This document shows, in pieces, positions 1 to 5,530 of a DNA stretch of 8,361 nt (positions are counted from its first letter, which is position 1; every line of letters starts with the position of its first letter). Source of the stretch: Terriglobia bacterium (GTDB lineage Bacteria > Acidobacteriota > Terriglobia > UBA7540); assembly GCA_030042795.1 (NCBI GenBank), contig JASHYZ010000366.1, positions 1-8,361 on the forward strand, in the 5' to 3' direction. Below the pieces are notes generated by a model. The model searched no databases. It was not told the origin of the DNA and saw only the letters and a list, made by a program, of their open reading frames with translations. The position numbers were made by a program, and so were the translations under genes.

Positions 1-1032
1 GAGAAGCCCGGCTACATGTACACGCGCTACGGCAACCCTACCATTCACGCGCTCGAAGAAAAGATCGCGGCGCTCGAGGGCGGCGAGGCGGCGCTGGCCA
101 CTTCGGCCGGCATGGCCGCGATTTCTACCGCCATTCTTGGATACATCAAGGCGGGCGACCATGTGGTGGCGTCGCGCTCGCTCTACGGCGCTGCCTACAA
201 TTTCCTCAACAAAAAGGCGCCTCGCATGGGCGCCTCCACCACATTCGTATCTTCTCTTGAGGTCACGGCATTCGAGAAGGCCATCCAGCCCAACACCCGC
301 CTGATTTACTTCGAGACACCCACGAATCCGGTGCTGGACGTTCTTGACATCCGCGCTATCGCAGAGCTTGGCCGTTCGCGCGGCATTCCTACGATGATTG
401 ACAACACGTTTGCCAGTCCCGCACTGCAGCAGCCGCTGAAGCTTGGCGTCACCGTGGTGGTTCATTCGGCCACCAAGTACTTGTGCGGACATGGCGATGC
501 TATGGGCGGCGCAATCATTGGGTCGGAGCCCTATATCTCTGAGCTGCGGCAGGAGGTCTTTCGCGATTTCGGCGGCGTAATAAGTCCGTTCAACGCCTGG
601 CTGATCTTGCGCGGCATTCGGACGCTTCACCTGCGGATGCCGGCGCATTGCGCCAACGCCCGGCGGGTGGCCGAGTTCCTGGCCGGCCATGCCAAGATTG
701 AGCGGGTGAATTATCCGGGCTTGAAGCAGCACGCGGGCCACGAACTGGCCTCCAAACAGATGCGGGACTACGGCGCCATGATGAGCTTTGAAGTGAAGGG
801 CGGGTACGAGGGCGGCAAGAAAGTGATGGACGGGGTCAAGATATTCGCGCGCGCGGCCAGCCTGGGAGACACGCGATCGCTGATTGTGCATTCAGCTTCC
901 ACCAGCCACCGGGCGGTCCCGCGCGAGCAACGGGTGGCGATGGGTATTGCCGATGGATTGGTGCGGCTGTCGATCGGCATCGAAGCGGCGGAAGATCTGA
1001 TCGAGGACTTAGATCAGGCGCTGGCGTTTTGA
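1..1032 (+). CDS. Trans-sulfuration PLP enzyme (cystathionine gamma-synthase / gamma-lyase / homoserine sulfhydrylase family), 5'-truncated by window edge
   Basis: The frame is open from base 1 and ends at TGA 1030-1032. 343 codons are visible, against about 390-400 for the family, so roughly 50 N-terminal residues lie outside the window. Seen: the YTRYGNPT motif near the start, whose Tyr and Arg bind cofactor phosphate across the dimer in this family; IDNTF with the PLP-ring aspartate; and SATKY, whose lysine (codon 475-477) should form the Schiff base. The C-terminal half has ASLGDTRSLIVHSAS and a GLVRLSIGIE block, both typical of the Cys/Met metabolism PLP family. Members catalyse gamma-replacement or gamma-elimination on homoserine esters, cystathionine or methionine in the cytoplasm. 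The active-site cysteine of classical methionine gamma-lyases (after LYG) is an alanine here, which argues mildly against a true methionine gamma-lyase. The exact substrate cannot be assigned from sequence. The gene converges on the metallophosphoesterase downstream. Confidence 0.93.
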   Translation, partial: EKPGYMYTRYGNPTIHALEEKIAALEGGEAALATSAGMAAISTAILGYIKAGDHVVASRSLYGAAYNFLNKKAPRMGASTTFVSSLEVTAFEKAIQPNTRLIYFETPTNPVLDVLDIRAIAELGRSRGIPTMIDNTFASPALQQPLKLGVTVVVHSATKYLCGHGDAMGGAIIGSEPYISELRQEVFRDFGGVISPFNAWLILRGIRTLHLRMPAHCANARRVAEFLAGHAKIERVNYPGLKQHAGHELASKQMRDYGAMMSFEVKGGYEGGKKVMDGVKIFARAASLGDTRSLIVHSASTSHRAVPREQRVAMGIADGLVRLSIGIEAAEDLIEDLDQALAF

Positions 1033-1064
1033 CGGTGGTGACGGCGCTCCATTCCAATGCAGTC

Positions 1065-1107
1065 ATTCCCGCGAAGCTTGTCCCCCGCGAAAGCGGGGAG
1101 CGGGAAT
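1065..1107. repeat. Nested palindromic intergenic repeat (CATTCCCGC...GCGGGAATCC type)
   Basis: The outer arms ATTCCCGC (1065-1072) and GCGGGAAT (1100-1107) are perfect reverse complements. They enclose an inner hairpin, CCCCGC (1083-1088) with GCGGGG (1093-1098), closing on a GAAA tetraloop. This resembles the widespread REP-like intergenic family with the core CATTCCCGCGAAAGCGGGAATCC, here apparently expanded by an inserted inner hairpin. It sits between two convergent genes, 32 bases after one stop and 67 bases after the other. It could therefore act as a bidirectional transcript end or 3' stabiliser, but no T-run follows on either strand, so a classic intrinsic terminator is not supported. 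Confidence 0.65.
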
Positions 1108-1173
1108 CCACGAGTTTTCATACAAACTCCCTCAGCCCGCCCTTTCTCCGGACTGTCAGCAATCCTGATTGGG

Positions 1174-2493
1174 TTACGTATTCTGCACCAGCTCATAAAC
1201 CGTAATCTCGGGCGGGGCGCCCATACGCATAGGAACGCCGATGGTGCCGATGCCCCGATTTACATAGAGCTTTCCTCCGGGCTTCGAGAACCAGCCGGCC
1301 ACGTACGGCGTCACCAGCCGGCTCGGAGAAATTTCCGGACTGATGAACTCGAAGGCCACTTGCCCGCCGTGCGTGTGCCCGGCCAAGCTCAAGTCAATGC
1401 CGAGCGCAGCGGCGCGGTCAAAGGTATTGGGATTGTGGCTCATCAGGATGTTAGCGGTGTCACGCCGCACCATGGGCTCGACGCCCTCCAAGTATTCGTG
1501 AACAACGCCTTCGTGGTGGGCGCCCATCGGGCGATGAGTTTGAAAATCGACGCCGATCAGGTTAAGCTCATCGCCGCCCGCGCGAAGCGTAACGTTCTCT
1601 TTACGCAGGATGCGCGTGCCCTGCGCAATGAACATCCGCGTGATCGACCCTTCGACTCCGGCCCACATCTCGTGGTTGCCGAGGCTGCCGAAGATGCCGT
1701 AAGGCGCCCGCAACCCGGAAAGCGCGTCCACCACGGCGCGCTGCGTCGAAGGGTCCCAAATCACGTAGTCGCCGGTGAGCAGAATCAAATCCGGCCTAAG
1801 CCGATTGGTCATCTCCACGCAGTGCCGGATTTCCGCCCCGCTCATGAAAGGCCCGATGTGAATGTCCGAAAGCTGCGCGATGCGGAAGCCTTGGAAACCG
1901 CGCGGCAGCCTCGGCAGCGCCACACGATACTGAGAAGTTTCGATCTCCAGACGTCCATAGACCAGCCCGTAGAACGCGGCCACAAAAGGCAGGGCGCCCG
2001 CGGCGGCCGTGGCCTGCTCGAAGAATCTGCGCCGCGCAGGGTTCGCCGCACCCTCGACCGCAACCGCCGGCTTGCGAACATCGGGCGGACGTAAGGCTGC
2101 CCACACCCGCGACAGGGCATTGGCCACCTGACGGCAGAGCCACCAGACGCCGCGAAAGAGGTAAACCGGCAGCCGAAGGATGACGACCAGCAAGAATCCG
2201 ACCACCGACCCGAACAGCCACCAGTCGTACGGAGCATCGATGAAAGCCGCCGCCGCGGTCATCCTCGTGTCGGTGTGATGCCCCAACCAATTTAAGGGAA
2301 CAACGCTGTAAAGCCACACGAACGCGTAGGCCGCCAGCGCCACCGCTTCAACACGTTCCCGCGCTGCGGCGTTGGTGATGAATTTCCGGATCAGGCCCCG
2401 CACGCGACGAACCCAGAACACCTGACTCGCGATGACGAGCACCAGCAGCACTGCCGGGACAACAACAACTTCAAGGAAAGCGGCTAGAGACAT
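1174..2493 (-). CDS. Membrane-anchored calcineurin-like metallophosphoesterase (YkuE/YaeI-like)
   Basis: 439 residues. Two parts are visible. The N-terminal ~180 residues are hydrophobic, with membrane segments near 8-26, 48-66 and 92-115, then an ARRRFF stretch (153-158) followed by another hydrophobic segment (160-178). The C-terminal part (about 200-439) is a metallophosphoesterase with its metal-ligand motifs in order: LSDIHIG (D210, H212), TGDY (D242), LGNHE (N273, H274), SHNP (H353) and GHTHGGQ (H373, H375). The enzyme should hydrolyse phosphomono- or diesters with a dinuclear metal centre. Relatives include UDP-diacylglucosamine pyrophosphatase-like and YkuE-type proteins, but the substrate here is unknown. 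The frame remains open 70 codons further upstream, into the divergent b561 gene. I chose ATG 2493-2491 because that extension is basic, non-membrane and covers the neighbour's start. No clear Shine-Dalgarno sequence precedes this ATG. Confidence 0.9.
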   Translation of the reverse strand: MSLAAFLEVVVVPAVLLVLVIASQVFWVRRVRGLIRKFITNAAARERVEAVALAAYAFVWLYSVVPLNWLGHHTDTRMTAAAAFIDAPYDWWLFGSVVGFLLVVILRLPVYLFRGVWWLCRQVANALSRVWAALRPPDVRKPAVAVEGAANPARRRFFEQATAAAGALPFVAAFYGLVYGRLEIETSQYRVALPRLPRGFQGFRIAQLSDIHIGPFMSGAEIRHCVEMTNRLRPDLILLTGDYVIWDPSTQRAVVDALSGLRAPYGIFGSLGNHEMWAGVEGSITRMFIAQGTRILRKENVTLRAGGDELNLIGVDFQTHRPMGAHHEGVVHEYLEGVEPMVRRDTANILMSHNPNTFDRAAALGIDLSLAGHTHGGQVAFEFISPEISPSRLVTPYVAGWFSKPGGKLYVNRGIGTIGVPMRMGAPPEITVYELVQNT

Positions 2494-2523
2494 ACTTGAA
2501 TAGAATCGCGCAGCGGCGCGCGC

Positions 2524-2551
2524 GTTGTAAAGACGCACAAATGAGTGACAA
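2524..2551 (-). promoter_or_regulatory. Candidate promoter for the metallophosphoesterase, overlapping a weaker divergent one
   Basis: On the minus strand TTGTCA (2551-2546) lies 16 bases before TACAAC (2529-2524), giving 5/6 and 4/6 matches to sigma-70 consensus and a leader of about 25 bases to the ATG at 2493. On the plus strand the same stretch reads TTGTAA (2525-2530), 16 bases, then GACAAT (2547-2552), 4/6 in each box, facing the b561 gene. The two candidates overlap almost completely, so only one polymerase could bind at a time. Support is by consensus only. Confidence 0.3.
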
Positions 2552-2607
2552 TGTTGGTGGCGCCGCGAATATGGCGAGGCGCGCCGGGTATTACAGTGGT
2601 GTAAGCT

Positions 2608-3327
2608 ATGGAACGTCAAGCGGCCAATCCTGAACCGGGAAAACAAGCGATGAAGCGGCTCGAGATGAAATCGAAACACCCGCTGGCCATTCGCTGGTGC
2701 CACTGGGTGAACTTTCCCGTGTTAGCCCTCATGATCTGGAGCGGGCTTTGGATTTACTGGGCCAATGACGTTTATCGCATCGGCGCGGGCTCGATGACGC
2801 TCTTCAAGTTCTTTCCGGACGGCTTTTATGCGACGTTTGGCTTGGATCACCAATTGGCTAAGGGTATGGCGTGGCATTTCTTTTTCATGTGGCTTTTTGT
2901 CGTCAACGGAGCCGTTTACGTTGCCTATACGATGCTCTCAGGAGAATGGCGGTACCTGGTTCCCAACCGCCAGTCTTTCCGTGAAGCCATTCTGGTTACC
3001 CTCCATGACCTTAGACTTTGGAAGGGCAAGCTGCCGGAGCGCAAATTCAACGGGGCGCAGCAAATCGCATATACCAGCATTATCCTGATGGGCTTCGGAT
3101 CGCTGGTTACCGGCATCGCCATTTATAAGCCCACGCAATTTGCCTGGCTCACCGCCTTGCTGGGCGGTTACATGGCAGCGCGATTCGAGCACTTTCTGCT
3201 GGCCTTGGGCTACGTGCTGTTCTTCATCGTTCACATCGCGCAGGTGGTCCGGGCGGGATGGAACAACTTTCGCGCCATGGTGACAGGTTACGAGCTGACT
3301 TCGTCCGAGGAAGCCGCGCATGAGTGA
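2608..3327 (+). CDS. Cytochrome b561-type membrane protein, electron partner of the downstream molybdoenzyme
   Basis: 239 residues with four hydrophobic segments near 33-53, 88-110, 150-172 and 185-212, the four-helix layout of the bacterial cytochrome b561 / Ni-hydrogenase b-type cytochrome family. Histidines suited to bind haem b are seen at H32 (RWCHWVN), H90, H195 (FEHFL) and H209 (FIVHIAQ). Proteins of this kind pass electrons between the quinone pool and a periplasmic or membrane-bound redox enzyme. The next gene starts inside this gene's end (ATG 3320 against stop 3325-3327) and encodes a Tat-exported molybdoenzyme, so the two probably form one complex, comparable in plan to MsrP with MsrQ, although this is not an MsrQ-type sequence. 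The start is uncertain: ATG 2608 has no Shine-Dalgarno, and in-frame ATGs at 2650 and 2665 would still keep all the helices. Confidence 0.85.
   Translation: MERQAANPEPGKQAMKRLEMKSKHPLAIRWCHWVNFPVLALMIWSGLWIYWANDVYRIGAGSMTLFKFFPDGFYATFGLDHQLAKGMAWHFFFMWLFVVNGAVYVAYTMLSGEWRYLVPNRQSFREAILVTLHDLRLWKGKLPERKFNGAQQIAYTSIILMGFGSLVTGIAIYKPTQFAWLTALLGGYMAARFEHFLLALGYVLFFIVHIAQVVRAGWNNFRAMVTGYELTSSEEAAHE
3307..3313 (+). promoter_or_regulatory. Ribosome binding site for ATG 3320
   Basis: GAGGAAG stands six bases before ATG 3320-3322, inside the last codons of the b561 gene. It is the strongest Shine-Dalgarno near the start of the molybdoenzyme. GTG 3427, the first in-frame start of the enzyme body, has none. 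This is the main argument that translation really begins at 3320. Confidence 0.6.
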
Positions 3328-3426
3328 AGATCAGCGAAAACCCGACACTGCAGACGCCGCTGACGGGCCACCTGACAACGGGAGCCAGACCACTCCGGTG
3401 ACACAGAGGCTGCGGCTGCAGCGGTC
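3320..3426 (+). other. Probable true N-terminus of the molybdoenzyme, in another reading frame (frameshift)
   Basis: ATG 3320 overlaps the upstream stop by eight bases (ATGAGTGA) and has a good ribosome binding site. It opens with an acidic, Pro/Asp-rich start (MSEDQRKPDTADAADGPP). After about codon 28 this frame turns into an Arg/Pro/Trp-rich shadow of the adjacent frame, which there encodes an Ala-rich linker (EAAAAAVVAATVTATS) leading into the enzyme. The enzyme frame has a TGA at 3373 and no ATG or GTG between it and 3427. One missing base somewhere in about 3376-3426 would join both parts into a protein of about 326 residues. Sequencing error and a real mutation cannot be told apart here, and I see no slippery heptamer. 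Confidence 0.6.
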
Positions 3427-4299
3427 GTGGCGGCAACCGTTACCGCAACCTCGGCCGCCGTCGAGGCGGCGGGCGCGGTGCCATCACAAATCACAACTCC
3501 TGACCCGCAGGAACTGGAAGCCTGGAACCGGCAGGTTCGTCGTCGAATGGCGCAGCGATCACGCCGCAGCTTCCTGGGATTGGGCGCCGGATTCGTGGCT
3601 GGCTTTGGCGTCTGGCGATGGCTTGTGACGCGGCGCGAGATCGACGGCGAGCCCTGGCCGTTCCGGCAAGCCCTCCAGGTGAACGAGCAACTGGCCCGCG
3701 ACTACTTTAGCCGCCGGCGGCTCGCTCCGGAGTTCAAGCCGAGCCAGGTGAGTCCCGATCGCGTGAATGGCGACGTCGGGCTGGACGACGATATCGACGT
3801 TTCCACTTGGCGAATGTCTGTGGAAGGACTCGGCGCCTCGGATGCGCCGCTGATGCTGGACCTCGATGCCATCAAGAAGCTCCCTCGCGTGGAGATGACC
3901 ACGGAGTTCAAGTGTATCGAAGGCTGGAGCGTGATCGTGCAATGGGTGGGTGCGCGCTTCACGGATTTTATGAGGGTTTATCCGCCCGCCACCCTCAGCG
4001 GCGCAGATTTCAGCTTTGATCGGACGTTCGATTTTCCGCCCTACGTCAGCATGTCCACGCCCGACGGCGGTTACTATGTGGGGATCGAGATGGAAAGCAT
4101 GCTGCATCCGCAGACGATTCTGTGCTACGAGCGGAATGGTGCGCCACTCACACAGGAACACGGCGCGCCGCTGAGATTGGTGATTCCTGTGAAGTATGGT
4201 GTGAAGAACATCAAGCGAATCGGCTCCATTCGCTACACCACGCTGCGCCCGGCAGATTACTGGACTGAACGCGGCTACGACTGGTACATCGGGCTGTAG
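3427..4299 (+). CDS. Tat-exported molybdopterin-dependent oxidoreductase (sulfite oxidase / YedY-like fold), body of the gene
   Basis: 290 residues if begun at GTG 3427; about 326 if begun at 3320 through a frameshift. Seen: a basic stretch then SRRSFLGLGAGFVAGFG (residues 45-61), a twin-arginine signal or anchor. From about 120 follows the sulfite-oxidase molybdopterin domain, with C163 in FKCIEGWS as the expected Mo-ligating cysteine and the HGAPLRLVIPVKYGVKNIK block (245-263) that lines the cofactor pocket in this family. It ends with a WTERGYDWY tail. No C-terminal dimerisation domain of true sulfite oxidases is present, so it is closer to YedY/MsrP-size enzymes. It should act outside the cytoplasmic membrane, with the adjacent b561 as electron partner. 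The substrate (sulfite, sulfoxide or other) is unknown. The GTG start has no Shine-Dalgarno and is probably not real; see the separate entry for 3320-3426. Confidence 0.88.
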   Translation: MAATVTATSAAVEAAGAVPSQITTPDPQELEAWNRQVRRRMAQRSRRSFLGLGAGFVAGFGVWRWLVTRREIDGEPWPFRQALQVNEQLARDYFSRRRLAPEFKPSQVSPDRVNGDVGLDDDIDVSTWRMSVEGLGASDAPLMLDLDAIKKLPRVEMTTEFKCIEGWSVIVQWVGARFTDFMRVYPPATLSGADFSFDRTFDFPPYVSMSTPDGGYYVGIEMESMLHPQTILCYERNGAPLTQEHGAPLRLVIPVKYGVKNIKRIGSIRYTTLRPADYWTERGYDWYIGL

Positions 4300-4396
4300 G
4301 AGCTGGTGTAGATGGTCGTCCTTGTGCGCCGCGCTAGATTTCTCCCAACGTCGAACATCGCGAGGCGCTGGGCGCGACGTGCCTTTAGAAAATCCC

Positions 4397-4424
4397 TTGA
4401 CATATTCCTACATGGGAATGTAAT
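4397..4424 (+). promoter_or_regulatory. Promoter with embedded operator upstream of the ArsR gene
   Basis: A perfect TTGACA (4397-4402) is followed after 16 bases by TGTAAT (4419-4424), 5/6 to the -10 consensus. The spacer holds two overlapping inverted repeats: ATTCC (4404-4408) with GGAAT (4415-4419), and TACAT (4409-4413) with ATGTA (4418-4422). A dimeric ArsR protein bound here would block polymerase, so autorepression is likely. The predicted transcription start (about 4431-4435) is at or just before the ATG at 4435, implying a leaderless or nearly leaderless message. Confidence 0.65.
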
Positions 4425-4434
4425 CTCTCTTTTG

Positions 4435-4767
4435 ATGCCGCGCGCCGCCACCAATTCAGATGTGTTCAATGCGATCGCCGATCGCAGCCGGCGCCAAATA
4501 CTCAGCTATCTCGCCACTCAGGAGCGTCCCGTCGGCAGCATCGTGGTAACTCTGCGCCTGACACAGCCATCTGTTTCCAAGCACCTGCGCGTTCTTAAGG
4601 ACGTCGGCCTCGTGCGCGCCCGCCGCCACGGCCGGCAGATGCTCTACCGGACCAACGCGGACGCGATTCGGCCCCTCTATGAATGGGCGGGCTCCTTCGA
4701 GCGTTTCTGGCAGCATCAGTTGATCCGCATCAAAGAGCGCGCCGAGGCAAAGATGAGGGAAGCATGA
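4435..4767 (+). CDS. ArsR/SmtB-family winged-helix transcriptional repressor
   Basis: 110 residues from ATG 4435, the usual length for the family. The core reads FNAIADRSRRQILSYL (helix 1-2 region), then a helix-turn-helix at about 33-57 with the recognition helix TQPSVSKHLRVLKD, then the beta-wing KDVGLVRARRHGRQMLYR (55-72). There is no cysteine anywhere, so it lacks the thiol metal sites of ArsR, CadC or SmtB and probably senses something other than arsenite. The C-terminal LYEWAGSFERFW helix is typical of ArsR proteins that are paired with an SRPBCC gene. Translation from ATG 4312 is possible in frame, but it would start upstream of the promoter, so I reject it. There is no Shine-Dalgarno, in keeping with a leaderless start. 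The SRPBCC gene follows after 35 bases. Confidence 0.9.
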   Translation: MPRAATNSDVFNAIADRSRRQILSYLATQERPVGSIVVTLRLTQPSVSKHLRVLKDVGLVRARRHGRQMLYRTNADAIRPLYEWAGSFERFWQHQLIRIKERAEAKMREA

Positions 4768-4791
4768 TCGAATTTCGATACGGGAAGGAGT

Positions 4792-4795
4792 GAGG
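4792..4795 (+). promoter_or_regulatory. Ribosome binding site of the SRPBCC gene
   Basis: GAGG lies seven bases before ATG 4803. A second, longer purine run, GGAAGGAG (4783-4790), lies five bases before an out-of-frame ATG at 4796, which opens only a 45-codon frame. ATG 4803 starts the real protein, so the nearer GAGG is probably the working site, with some competition from the decoy ATG. Confidence 0.45.
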
Positions 4796-4802
4796 ATGAA
4801 GT

Positions 4803-5276
4803 ATGGTTTCGAACGTACCGGGCATCGAGAAACTTACGTTGAATCTGACCCAGGAGATTCACGTTCGCGCGTCGCTGGACGTCACGTTCGAGGCGTTGCT
4901 GGAACAGCTCGGGCCACGCAGCGATACGCCTGACGGCAAGCCGATGCACCTGAAAATCGAGCCCTGGCCCGGCGGAAGGTGGTACCGCGACCTGGGTGAT
5001 GGCAACGGCCATTTCTGGGGTCAGGTGCAAGCCATCAAGCGGCCGACGCTGCTCGAATTCACCGGGCCGCTCTTTATGTCCTACCCGGTGGTCTCGAATG
5101 TTCAGTACCGGCTCAGCGAGCATGACGGCGGAACGCTGATCAAATTCCACCACACCGCGCTAGGACTCATTCAGGACGAGCACCGGGAAGGTGTGAGCAA
5201 GGGCTGGACGCACATCCATGAGCGTGTTCGCGCCCGGGCGGAAGCCAATCGCGTAAAAGCCGCCTCGGCAGAGTGA
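4803..5276 (+). CDS. SRPBCC / AHSA1-domain protein
   Basis: 157 residues, a single helix-grip domain as expected for activator-of-Hsp90-ATPase-homology-1-like proteins. Seen: an opening beta strand TLNLTQEIHVRASLDVTFEA (about 12-31), the AHSA1 hallmark IEPWPGGRWYRDLGDGNGHF (52-71), GQVQAIKRPTLLEFTGP (73-89), a strand pair with SNVQYRLSEHDGGTLIKF (98-115), and the long C-terminal helix GWTHIHERVRARAEA (134-148). Such proteins hold a hydrophobic cavity for small ligands. Their partnership with a cysteine-free ArsR repressor just upstream is a recurrent bacterial arrangement, but the ligand is rarely known. It is cytoplasmic, with no signal peptide. It is probably co-transcribed with the ArsR gene (35-base gap) and so under its control. 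Confidence 0.9.
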   Translation: MVSNVPGIEKLTLNLTQEIHVRASLDVTFEALLEQLGPRSDTPDGKPMHLKIEPWPGGRWYRDLGDGNGHFWGQVQAIKRPTLLEFTGPLFMSYPVVSNVQYRLSEHDGGTLIKFHHTALGLIQDEHREGVSKGWTHIHERVRARAEANRVKAASAE

Positions 5277-5341
5277 TACCCGGCACATTGAGTTGGCCGC
5301 TTTTCGATTCGTCTGCAGCCAGGATTGGAAAGGCTCAACTC

Positions 5342-5368
5342 TTGACTTTCGGCCTTTGACTGTTGACT
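5342..5368 (+). repeat. Three short direct repeats of TTGACT
   Basis: TTGACT occurs at 5342-5347, 5356-5361 and 5363-5368, all within the 102-base gap before the CPxC microprotein gene. Copies 2 and 3 form TTGACTGTTGACT. They could be regulator half-sites, -35-like elements or a degenerate intergenic repeat. No well-spaced -10 box is seen, so I do not call a promoter. Confidence 0.35.
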
Positions 5369-5378
5369 GCGTGCTTCC

Positions 5379-5528
5379 ATGTGTCCAGCTTGTATCGCGA
5401 GCGCCATTCTGATGGCCGGCGGCGTGATGACCACCGGCGGGCTGGCGGCGCTGCTCATCAAGATTTCCCGTTCGAAAGACAGCGGAAAGAGCGGTCACCT
5501 CGAACAATCCAATGAAAAGGAGAAATGA
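5379..5528 (+). CDS. 49-residue CPxC membrane microprotein
   Basis: The frame runs from ATG 5379 to TGA 5526-5528. It begins MCPACIASAILMAGGV, so a CPAC dithiol motif stands at residues 2-5, directly before one Gly/Ala-rich hydrophobic helix (about 6-28, ending LAALLIKI). A short charged tail rich in Lys, Ser and Glu follows and ends NEKEK. The expected location is the inner membrane with the cysteines at the very N-terminus. Its stop overlaps ATG 5525 of the following gene (ATGA), and the DUF899 ribosome binding site lies in its last codons, so the two genes are probably translationally coupled. Downstream DUF899 also has a CPxC motif. I recall similar short MCPxC proteins beside DUF899 genes, but I know of no studied function; a redox partner, membrane anchor or metal site are possibilities. 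No clear Shine-Dalgarno precedes its ATG. Confidence 0.72.
   Translation: MCPACIASAILMAGGVMTTGGLAALLIKISRSKDSGKSGHLEQSNEKEK
5518..5522 (+). promoter_or_regulatory. Ribosome binding site that decides the DUF899 start
   Basis: AGGAG is only two bases before ATG 5525, which is too close, but eight bases before ATG 5531. ATG 5531 is therefore the better start. The site lies within the last codons of the microprotein gene. Confidence 0.55.
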
Positions 5529-5530
5529 AT

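Noticed and set aside
1057..2094. 345-codon plus-strand open frame opposite the metallophosphoesterase
   Set aside because: It is the antisense of a clear enzyme with catalytic motifs, has Arg/His-rich composition and no recognisable domain.
2494..2703. 70-codon N-terminal extension of the metallophosphoesterase
   Set aside because: It would run through the divergent promoter region and the start of the b561 gene, and it is Arg/His-rich and unlike a signal or membrane segment.
3320..3628. Independent 102-codon protein from ATG 3320
   Set aside because: Only the first ~28 codons look like protein; the rest is an out-of-frame reading of the molybdoenzyme linker and Tat region, so a frameshift is the simpler explanation.
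4348..4384. Possible terminator between the molybdoenzyme and ArsR genes (ACGTCG/CGACGT and AGGCGC/GTGCCT pairings)
   Set aside because: The stems are short with large loops, compete with each other and lack a following T-run.
4312..4434. 41-codon N-terminal extension of the ArsR gene
   Set aside because: The likely promoter (4397-4424) lies within it, and the extension has no relation to the ArsR fold.
4796..4933. 45-codon frame from ATG 4796, well placed after GGAAGGAG
   Set aside because: It overlaps the SRPBCC start in another frame, ends after 45 codons and shows no feature of a real protein; best seen as a decoy ATG.
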